From: Herbaspirillum autotrophicum
GTDB taxonomy: Bacteria > Pseudomonadota > Gammaproteobacteria > Burkholderiales > Burkholderiaceae_D
Direction of reading: 5' to 3'
DNA: 64,000 nucleotides
Assembly (NCBI RefSeq): GCF_001189915.1
Contig: NZ_LFLS01000016.1
Location: forward strand, 1 to 64,000
Below, one piece after another: positions 56,011-64,000 of the stretch; position 1 is the first letter of the stretch; each line of letters begins with the position of its first letter. The position numbers and the translations under genes are program-made. Below the pieces are notes generated by a model, which was given only the letters and a program-made list of their open reading frames with translations, made no database searches and was not told the DNA's origin.

Positions 56011-56895
56011 TCAAAGTGCCGCCGCCGCGCGTTTCTTGCGTTCCATCATGCGCAAGATGAACGGGGTGAAAATCAATTGCATCGCCAGTTCCATCTTGCC
56101 GCCCGGCACCACGATGGTATTGGCGCGCGACATGAAGGAGTCATGCACCATGTTGAGCAGATACGGAAAGTCGATGCCTTTCGGATTGGCGAAGCGGATC
56201 ACCACCAGACTTTCATCGGGCGCCGGAATTTCACGTGCGATAAACGGATTCGAGGTATCGACACAAGGTACGCGCTGGAAATTGACATGGGTATGCGAAA
56301 ACTGCGGACAGATGTAATTCACGTAATCCGGCATGCGACGCAAAATCGTATCGGTCACGGCTTCAGTCGAATAACCGCGCTTGGATTTGTCGCGCCACAG
56401 CTTTTGTATCCACTCCAGATTGATGACCGGCACCACGCCGATCAGCAAATCCGGGTGTTGCGCGATATTGACCTGATCGGTGATGACACCGCCGTGCAAG
56501 CCTTCATAGAACAGCAAATCGTTGTCGGCCGGCAGGGTTTCCCACGGCGTGAAGGTGCCGGGTTCTTGCTGATAGGGTGCGGCTTCGCCGCTGTCGTGCA
56601 AATACTTGCGCCGCTTGCCGGTGCCGGTGCGGGCGTAATCGGCAAACAGGCTTTCCAGTTCCTGAAACAGATTGGTGTCGGGGCCGAAGTGGCTGAAGTT
56701 ATTATCACCGGCCGCTTCCGCAGCGGCCAGCCGGACCCGCATTTCATTGCGGTCGTAACGATGAAAACTGTCGCCTTCGACAATCACCGAGCGCACCTGC
56801 TCGCGCCGGAAAATGTTTTCGAAGGTGCGCGTGACCGAGGTGGTCCCGGCTCCCGAGGAACCGGTGATGGCAATAATGGGATGACGTTCTGACAT
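56011..56895 (-). CDS. cbbP: Phosphoribulokinase
   Basis: A 294-residue proteobacterial phosphoribulokinase. Walker A-like [10 protein letters not shown] sits near residue 13, and [10 protein letters not shown] near residue 40. It makes ribulose 1,5-bisphosphate, the RuBisCO substrate, and is diagnostic of the Calvin cycle. Confidence 0.96.
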   Translation of the reverse strand: MSERHPIIAITGSSGAGTTSVTRTFENIFRREQVRSVIVEGDSFHRYDRNEMRVRLAAAEAAGDNNFSHFGPDTNLFQELESLFADYARTGTGKRRKYLHDSGEAAPYQQEPGTFTPWETLPADNDLLFYEGLHGGVITDQVNIAQHPDLLIGVVPVINLEWIQKLWRDKSKRGYSTEAVTDTILRRMPDYVNYICPQFSHTHVNFQRVPCVDTSNPFIAREIPAPDESLVVIRFANPKGIDFPYLLNMVHDSFMSRANTIVVPGGKMELAMQLIFTPFILRMMERKKRAAAAL

Positions 56896-56921
56896 GGCAG
56901 GGTGCTCTCGGATTGATGGTT

Positions 56922-58016
56922 TTAATTCGGCAGACGAAACAGGCTGCGTTCCTTGAACAGCGGATTGGTCAACTCTTCCGGCGGCGGCGTATGGTGATAG
57001 CGCTCGATGCGATCCACCTCATTGCGCGAACCGAAGATCAGGCCGATGCGCTGATGCAGCGCTTCCGGCTGCACCGCCGTCACGGCCTGGCGACCAGTGC
57101 TGGCGCGACCGCCGGCCTGCTCCATGATGAAGCCGATAGGATTGGCTTCGTACAACAGGCGCAGACGACCGGCCTTGGCCGGGTCCTTGCTGTCGCGCGG
57201 ATACAGGAACACGCCGCCGCGCATCAGGATGCGATGCGCTTCGGCCACCATCGAGGCAATCCAGCGCATGTTGAAGTCCTTGCCGCGTTCGCCGCTTTTA
57301 CCGGCGGTGCACTCGTCGACATAGCGTTTGACCGGTGCTTCCCAGAAGCGGCTGTTGGACGAATTGATGGCGAACTCGCTGGTATCGGGCGGAATCTGCA
57401 TGTCCGGATGGGTCAGCATGAATTCACCGAGATTCGGATCCAGCGTAAAACCGTTGACGCCATTGCCGACCGTCAGCACCAGCATGGTGGCCGGGCCGTA
57501 TATGGCATAACCGGCCGCCAGTTGCTGCGTACCCGGTTGCAAAAAGTCTTCTTCGCTGGCGACCTGTACGCCATCCGGTGCCCGCAATACCGAAAAGATG
57601 CTGCCGACCGAAACGTTGACGTCGATGTTGGACGAGCCGTCGAGCGGATCGAATACCAGCAAGTATTTTCCTTTCGGAAAACGCGCCGGAATCTGATACG
57701 GCTCCGCCATTTCTTCCGACGCCATGCCGGCCAGTTGGCCGCCCCATTCGGTAATGCGCAAGAAGGCTTCATTGCTCAGGACATCGAGTTCCTTTTGCGT
57801 CTCGCCCTGGACATTGATGGCGGCCGCCGCATGCTTGCCGCCGGCGTCACCGAGCACGCCGCCGAGCGCACCGAATGCCACCGCACGGGCGATGCTTTTA
57901 CAGGCCAGCGCGACATTCAGGATCAGCGTGTTGAAGTCACCGCTGGCATGCGGATAGCGACGCCGTTCTTCGATCAGAAACTGGGTCAGGGTAGTGCGAT
58001 GTTGCGTGAGTGGCAT
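56922..58016 (-). CDS. cbbF: Fructose-1,6-bisphosphatase (class I)
   Basis: A 364-residue class I FBPase with metal site [17 protein letters not shown] and GGVFLYPRD for substrate binding. Many cbbF enzymes also act on sedoheptulose 1,7-bisphosphate. It lies 26 bases upstream of cbbP on the operon. Confidence 0.96.
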   Translation of the reverse strand: MPLTQHRTTLTQFLIEERRRYPHASGDFNTLILNVALACKSIARAVAFGALGGVLGDAGGKHAAAAINVQGETQKELDVLSNEAFLRITEWGGQLAGMASEEMAEPYQIPARFPKGKYLLVFDPLDGSSNIDVNVSVGSIFSVLRAPDGVQVASEEDFLQPGTQQLAAGYAIYGPATMLVLTVGNGVNGFTLDPNLGEFMLTHPDMQIPPDTSEFAINSSNSRFWEAPVKRYVDECTAGKSGERGKDFNMRWIASMVAEAHRILMRGGVFLYPRDSKDPAKAGRLRLLYEANPIGFIMEQAGGRASTGRQAVTAVQPEALHQRIGLIFGSRNEVDRIERYHHTPPPEELTNPLFKERSLFRLPN

Positions 58017-58073
58017 GGCGGTCTCCGGTCGGGTCTTTATATTTTTTGAAACTGAATCAAATGCGGTGCGGCG

Positions 58074-58784
58074 CTATCCTTGTTGCGCCTGCTGGCGCAG
58101 ATGGCGGATCACCGTGCGGTAACCGCCGTCGTCGTCAGCCGCACCAAACACGGCGCTGCCGGCAACGAAGGTGTCGGCGCCGGCACGTTTGACGGCGGCG
58201 ATGTTGTCCGGCTTGATGCCGCCATCGACTTGCAACCAGATCGGCTGACCGCCGGCAGCGGTGTGAGCATCGATGCGTTCACGCGCAACGGTGAGCTTGG
58301 CCAGCGTCGACGCAATGAATTGCTGGCCGCCGAAACCGGGATTGACGCTCATCAGCAACAGCATGTCGAGCTTGTCCATCAGGTGCTCGAGTACCGACAG
58401 CGAGGTCGCCGGATTGAGCGCCAGTCCGGCGCGGCAACCATGTTCACGAATCAGGGTCAGCGTGCGGTCGGGATGCAGGCTGGCTTCCGGATGGAACGTG
58501 ATCAGATTGGCGCCGGCCTTGGCGAACAATGGAATCAGCGCATCCACCGGCTGCACCATCAAATGCACGTCAATCGGAATCCGCACATGCGGACGAATGG
58601 CGGCGCACACCAGCGGGCCGATGGTCAGATTCGGCACATAGTGGTTATCCATTACGTCGACGTGGACCATGTCGGCGCCGGCAGCTTCAATCGCACGGAC
58701 TTCTTCGCCGAGGCGGGCAAAGTCGGCCGACAGAATCGAAGGCGCGATACGGATGGCGGAAGATCTATCGGAAACATGTTGCAT
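58074..58784 (-). CDS. cbbE: Ribulose-phosphate 3-epimerase
   Basis: A 236-residue TIM-barrel epimerase with [23 protein letters not shown] and [10 protein letters not shown]. It converts xylulose 5-phosphate to ribulose 5-phosphate. The start at 58784 lies one base past the cbbY stop; the longer start at 58877 adds residues unlike the family. Confidence 0.95.
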   Translation of the reverse strand: MQHVSDRSSAIRIAPSILSADFARLGEEVRAIEAAGADMVHVDVMDNHYVPNLTIGPLVCAAIRPHVRIPIDVHLMVQPVDALIPLFAKAGANLITFHPEASLHPDRTLTLIREHGCRAGLALNPATSLSVLEHLMDKLDMLLLMSVNPGFGGQQFIASTLAKLTVARERIDAHTAAGGQPIWLQVDGGIKPDNIAAVKRAGADTFVAGSAVFGAADDDGGYRTVIRHLRQQAQQG

Positions 58785-58785
58785 A

Positions 58786-59505
58786 TCAGGCTGCCTCGTC
58801 ACAGGTTTGCGCATGCCAGCGGCGCAAGGTGGCCAGATCGAGATCACCCAGATCGGCCACCACATTGAGCGCGCCATCGAAACGATGACCGGCGGTATAC
58901 GCGGTCGGCGTCACCACGGTGGGAATGCCGGCAGCGCGTGCGGCCCGCAAGCCATTTTCGGAATCTTCGAATGCCAGGCAAGCATTGGCCGCCACACCCA
59001 GCCCTGCCAGCGCCGCCAGATACACATCCGGCGCCGGCTTCTTGTTGATCGCGGTCGAGGCATCGCACACGCTGACGAACAGGGAGCGCCAATCCTCACC
59101 TAATGGTCCGCGCAACAAGGCATGCACATTGGCCGGCGTAGTGGTGGTGGCAATCGCCATCGGCATACCGGCGGCGCGTGCCTCGCCGATCAGGCGCAAC
59201 ACGCCGGGCCGCAACGGCAGCTTGCCACCGGCAGCCATGGCGGTGTAATGACGGGTCTTGAGTGCATGCACGGCGGCAATGGTTTCAGCGACCATGACGC
59301 CGCGCGCTTCTTCCGGGTCGACCATGTTCCAGTAGTGCAGCAGACGTTCCTTGCCGCCGGCGACATCCAGCAGGCCGGCATAGACCGATTCGCTCCAGTG
59401 CCAGTCGAGGCCGACTTCACGGAACGTGGTGTTGAAGGCGATGCGGTGCGCCGTTTCGGTATCGGCCAGGGTACCGTCGACATCAAAAATCAGGGCGTTC
59501 AACAT
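58786..59505 (-). CDS. cbbY: CbbY-family sugar-bisphosphate phosphatase
   Basis: A 239-residue HAD-family phosphatase with FDVDGTLAD and [11 protein letters not shown]. CbbY removes xylulose-1,5-bisphosphate, a RuBisCO inhibitor. It overlaps cbbX by 7 bases and supports the activase function in this operon. Confidence 0.94.
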   Translation of the reverse strand: MLNALIFDVDGTLADTETAHRIAFNTTFREVGLDWHWSESVYAGLLDVAGGKERLLHYWNMVDPEEARGVMVAETIAAVHALKTRHYTAMAAGGKLPLRPGVLRLIGEARAAGMPMAIATTTTPANVHALLRGPLGEDWRSLFVSVCDASTAINKKPAPDVYLAALAGLGVAANACLAFEDSENGLRAARAAGIPTVVTPTAYTAGHRFDGALNVVADLGDLDLATLRRWHAQTCDEAA

Positions 59506-60443
59506 GAGGGATTTTCCTTCGTGGGCGCCGGTGCACCGAATACCCGGCTGGCGCGCAGATCCGCCGCGCTCAGGGTGCTCAGCGCCTGTCCGGCCTGACC
59601 ATCATCGAGCAGCTCCGGCTGCCGCATCAGGCGCGAAGCGTGGCGCAAGCGGGCACGATCCAGCGCATTGCGGACACTGCGTGCATTGGCGAAATTCGGT
59701 TGTTGAATGCGACGCTCCAGATACGCGACGAAGACGGCTTCCGCTTCGTGGTCGAAACGGTATTGCATGGTGTCCAGCATCAGTCCCGCAATCTGCGCCA
59801 GCTCGTCAATGTCGTAATCAGGAAAATCGATGTGATGCGCGATGCGCGACGACATGCCGGGATTCGACTGGAAGAACTGATCCATGCGATCTTTGTAGCC
59901 GGCCAGAATCACGACCAGATCATCGCGGTGGTTTTCCATTTCCTGCAGCAGGATTTCAATCGCTTCCTGGCCGTAATCGCGCTCATTCTCCGGCCGATAC
60001 AGGTAATACGCTTCATCGATAAACAACACGCCGCCCATTGCGCGCTTGAGCACTTCGCGGGTTTTCGGCGCGGTGTGGCCGATGTACTGGCCGACCAGAT
60101 CGTCACGCGTGACCGTCACCAGATGCCCCTTGCGGATATATCCGAGCTGATGCAACAGCGACGCCATGCGCAGTGCAACCGTGGTCTTGCCGGTGCCGGG
60201 ATTACCGGAAAAGCACATGTGCAGACTGGGCGCGCCGGCACTCAGGCCGCGCTCGGCGCGCAATTTATCCACCAGCAGCAAGGCCGCAATATCGGCAATG
60301 CGCTGCTTGACCGGCGCCAGTCCGATCAATTCCCGGTCGAGCCGGGCCAGCAAGGCGGGAATGCCGGATGCCGCCAGCGCTTGCGTCAGCGGATTGACGC
60401 TGGCCGCCGGCGGAGCTGCTGAAACAAACGCGGAAGTAGACAT
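59499..60443 (-). CDS. cbbX: Red-type RuBisCO activase CbbX
   Basis: A 314-residue AAA+ ATPase with Walker [10 protein letters not shown] and Walker [12 protein letters not shown]. It removes inhibitory sugar phosphates from red-type form I RuBisCO by acting on the large-subunit tail. Its presence, with the C-terminal-extended small subunit, confirms the red-type lineage. Confidence 0.96.
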   Translation of the reverse strand: MSTSAFVSAAPPAASVNPLTQALAASGIPALLARLDRELIGLAPVKQRIADIAALLLVDKLRAERGLSAGAPSLHMCFSGNPGTGKTTVALRMASLLHQLGYIRKGHLVTVTRDDLVGQYIGHTAPKTREVLKRAMGGVLFIDEAYYLYRPENERDYGQEAIEILLQEMENHRDDLVVILAGYKDRMDQFFQSNPGMSSRIAHHIDFPDYDIDELAQIAGLMLDTMQYRFDHEAEAVFVAYLERRIQQPNFANARSVRNALDRARLRHASRLMRQPELLDDGQAGQALSTLSAADLRASRVFGAPAPTKENPSC

Positions 60444-60475
60444 GGCAAATTCCTGTGGGTGAATAAGAACGGCGA

Positions 60476-60895
60476 TCAGTAACGAGAACCTTCGGGTTGC
60501 GCCTGCACCGCATAGCTTTCGATGCTGTAGCGGATCTTGCGGCCGGCATCTTCATGCCGCACCAGACGGAAGCCCGGTTCCTTGTCTGGCCGGTTGACGA
60601 TGAATGCAGCCACCAGCGATTCCACCCCCATGCTGGAATCGAATGCGGTCATGCGGATGTAGTGCTGCGGAAAAGTCTGGCGGCAGTTAGCCAGCTCGCG
60701 CATGACGCCGGCGGCATCGCGCAGATCGAACATCGGCGGCCCGAACATTTCCCAGTAGGTATTGCGCGGGTGCGGATCATCGGTGTATTCGATTGCCAGC
60801 GCCCAGCCCTTGTCGAGGCAATAATCAACCTGAGCGGTAATCTGCTGGTCGCTCAGTTCCGGCAGATAAGAAAAAGTCCCTTGTGTAATGCGCAT
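60476..60895 (-). CDS. cbbS: RuBisCO small subunit (red-type)
   Basis: A 139-residue small subunit with the N-terminal [13 protein letters not shown] and [13 protein letters not shown]. The long C-terminal hairpin extension (after [11 protein letters not shown]) is typical of red-type small subunits, which assemble without a RbcX chaperone. ATG 60895 is preferred to 61039, whose leader runs back through the cbbL-cbbS gap and into the end of cbbL. Confidence 0.95.
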   Translation of the reverse strand: MRITQGTFSYLPELSDQQITAQVDYCLDKGWALAIEYTDDPHPRNTYWEMFGPPMFDLRDAAGVMRELANCRQTFPQHYIRMTAFDSSMGVESLVAAFIVNRPDKEPGFRLVRHEDAGRKIRYSIESYAVQAQPEGSRY

Positions 60896-60936
60896 GATGT
60901 TTCCTTGTAATGGTTTGACGGTGACCGCAAAGCGGA

Positions 60937-62511
<1,575 letters not shown>

Positions 62512-63423
62512 ATGCGCCGCTATACGATCCGACAACTCGATACGTTTCTGGAGGTCGCGCGCGAGCTTTCCGTATCACGTGCCGCCGAGAATCTGCATGT
62601 GACGCAGCCGGCAATTTCGATGCAGATGAAGCAGCTGGAAGAGGCAGTCGGTTTGCCGTTGTATGAACAGGTGGGACGCAAAATCCGGCTGACCGACGCC
62701 GGTCAGGATTTCCAGCAATACGCCATTTCCGCCGTGGCGCAACTGAAGCAACTGGAAGATGCGATGGCCGAACGGCGCGGAATACGCAAAGGCCGCGTGG
62801 ATCTCGCCATCGTCAGTACTGCCAAATATTTCGTACCGATGTTGCTGGTGCGTTTCCGCAAGAAATTTCCGGATATCGAAGTCAAACTGCAATTGCACAA
62901 CCGCGACAACATCATGAGTCTGCTCGGTCGCAATGAAATCGATCTGGTCATCATGGGACGCGCACCGGACGATATGGAATGTGCGGCGACGGTCTTCGCC
63001 ACCAATCCGATGGGCGTCATCAGCGCGCCGGAACATCCGTTGTCACGCCGGCGCAGTGCGCCGTTATCGATACTCAGGGATCAGGAATTCGTGGTGCGCG
63101 AAGATGGCTCCGGCACGCGTCAGTTGATGGAACGCGTATTTGCCGAACACGGCATCAACCCGCCCATCGTGATGGAAATGCCGAGCAATGAAACCATCAA
63201 GCAGGCCGTGATGGCCGGCATGGGACTGAGTTTCCTGTCACTGCGCACGATCCGCCATGAACTGGCCAGCGGCCATCTGGTGCTGCTCGACATCAAGGGC
63301 TTGCCGATCGTGCGCCACTGGCATGTGACGCATCTTGCTTCCAAGCGTTTGTCACCGGCGGCGCAGGCATTAAAATCATTTTTGATTGAAGAGGCGGGAC
63401 CGCTGATCAATTTGTGGGCGTGA
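62512..63423 (+). CDS. cbbR: LysR-type regulator of the cbb operon
   Basis: A 303-residue LysR-type activator. The HTH lies at about residues 5-65 (ARELSVSRAAENLHVTQPAISM), and the C-terminal domain binds metabolites of the cycle in studied CbbR proteins. It diverges from cbbL with 111 bases between, the standard position for cbbR. Confidence 0.93.
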   Translation: MRRYTIRQLDTFLEVARELSVSRAAENLHVTQPAISMQMKQLEEAVGLPLYEQVGRKIRLTDAGQDFQQYAISAVAQLKQLEDAMAERRGIRKGRVDLAIVSTAKYFVPMLLVRFRKKFPDIEVKLQLHNRDNIMSLLGRNEIDLVIMGRAPDDMECAATVFATNPMGVISAPEHPLSRRRSAPLSILRDQEFVVREDGSGTRQLMERVFAEHGINPPIVMEMPSNETIKQAVMAGMGLSFLSLRTIRHELASGHLVLLDIKGLPIVRHWHVTHLASKRLSPAAQALKSFLIEEAGPLINLWA

Positions 63424-63435
63424 TGCCAAGGCCGG

Positions 63436-64000
63436 TCAATCCCCGCGTGAAAGGTCCGGCAAGCCGTCCGCCAATTGACTGGTCCGACCGCGCAACATGC
63501 CCTTGAGCCAGCGGCAGAAATTGCGGCCGGCCTGCACCTGCCGCGTTTGCGAATTCATGTAAGCCCAATAGGTGGCGCCCGAAGCGATCTTTTGCTCGTC
63601 GAGCAACACCAGCGTCCCGGCGCGCAATTGATCCAGTACCAGCAAATGCGGCGCGACAAAAAAACCGGCACCGCCGATGGCTGCCGCTACCGCCAGAAAA
63701 ATATGATCGTACATGGCACCTACATGCAAGCGGTCGGGTGAAATATCCTTGGCCACCGCCCAGGTCGCGAGGATGTCGGGGCGCGACGTGGTGGCAATCA
63801 TGGGCCAGCGATGCGGCGCCTGCGTCCGATGCTTCTGCACCAGATGCGGCGCACCCACGCAGACCAATTCTTCTTGCAACAATTCCCAGCTTTCCGTATT
63901 CGGCATGGTCAGATCGCGCGTGATCAGCACATCGAACTCATCCTGCGGCTGCGGCGGCGACAAGGACGTGATGAGATCGACCCGCAGCGGTGATTGCGCC
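63436..64000 (-). CDS. LysR-family regulator, C-terminal part (partial)
   Basis: The gene runs off the right edge; about 188 residues remain, without the N-terminal HTH. The sequence carries LRVDLITS and DEFDVLITRDL, and an FFVAPHLLVLDQLRAGTLVLL stretch close to the end, as in the effector-binding domain of LysR-type proteins. It is convergent with cbbR, 12 bases apart. Its target is unknown. Confidence 0.75.
   Translation of the reverse strand, partial: AQSPLRVDLITSLSPPQPQDEFDVLITRDLTMPNTESWELLQEELVCVGAPHLVQKHRTQAPHRWPMIATTSRPDILATWAVAKDISPDRLHVGAMYDHIFLAVAAAIGGAGFFVAPHLLVLDQLRAGTLVLLDEQKIASGATYWAYMNSQTRQVQAGRNFCRWLKGMLRGRTSQLADGLPDLSRGD

Overview
The window reads as chromosome or megaplasmid DNA of a facultatively chemolithoautotrophic betaproteobacterium (Burkholderiales). 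The evidence is a complete Cupriavidus-type membrane-bound [NiFe] hydrogenase locus, a complete red-type (form IC) cbb operon in the Cupriavidus gene order, and GC-rich coding with tightly packed, overlapping genes. I cannot fix the genus; an Oxalobacteraceae-like or Burkholderiaceae-like host is an inference.

Layout. Positions 1-5047 hold ordinary accessory genes: the end of an MFS transporter, a LysE/RhtB exporter with a divergent LysR regulator, a GFA-family protein, an AraC regulator, a TauE/SafE permease and an M48 lipoprotein peptidase. Positions 5408-13478 form a minus-strand peptide operon: a periplasmic binding protein, two permeases, two ATPases, a GntR/FCD regulator and a gamma-glutamyltransferase, probably for glutathione-like or gamma-glutamyl peptides. 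Positions 13808-16882 hold a TonB-dependent receptor diverging from hupE, with a NikR-like operator between them; this looks like nickel uptake that could feed the hydrogenase. Positions 16993-31044 hold two SDRs, an LprI-like secreted protein, two consecutive ECF sigma / FecR / STN-TonB receptor cassettes (each sigma gene preceded by a Fur-like box), a short AT-rich patch with an HTH/Cys-cluster gene and a 50-codon gene, and a GlxA-type regulator.

Positions 31404-49952 are one 20-gene plus-strand hydrogenase cluster: hoxKGZ (O2-tolerant membrane-bound hydrogenase and its cytochrome b), hoxMLOQRTV (subunit-specific maturation), hypABFCDE (metal-centre assembly, with a short HypF and no hypX), and hoxABCJ (NtrC-type activator, H2-sensing regulatory hydrogenase, histidine kinase). 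A sigma-54 promoter precedes hoxK, matching the sigma-54 activator HoxA encoded in the same cluster.

Positions 49969-62400 are the minus-strand operon cbbLSXYEFPTZGKA, encoding RuBisCO, its activase and most of the Calvin cycle, with cbbR diverging from cbbL. The hox and cbb clusters converge with only 16 bases between the hoxJ and cbbA stop codons, so H2 oxidation and CO2 fixation sit in one 32-kb block. The window ends in a truncated LysR gene. I saw no tRNA, rRNA, CRISPR array, transposase or integrase.
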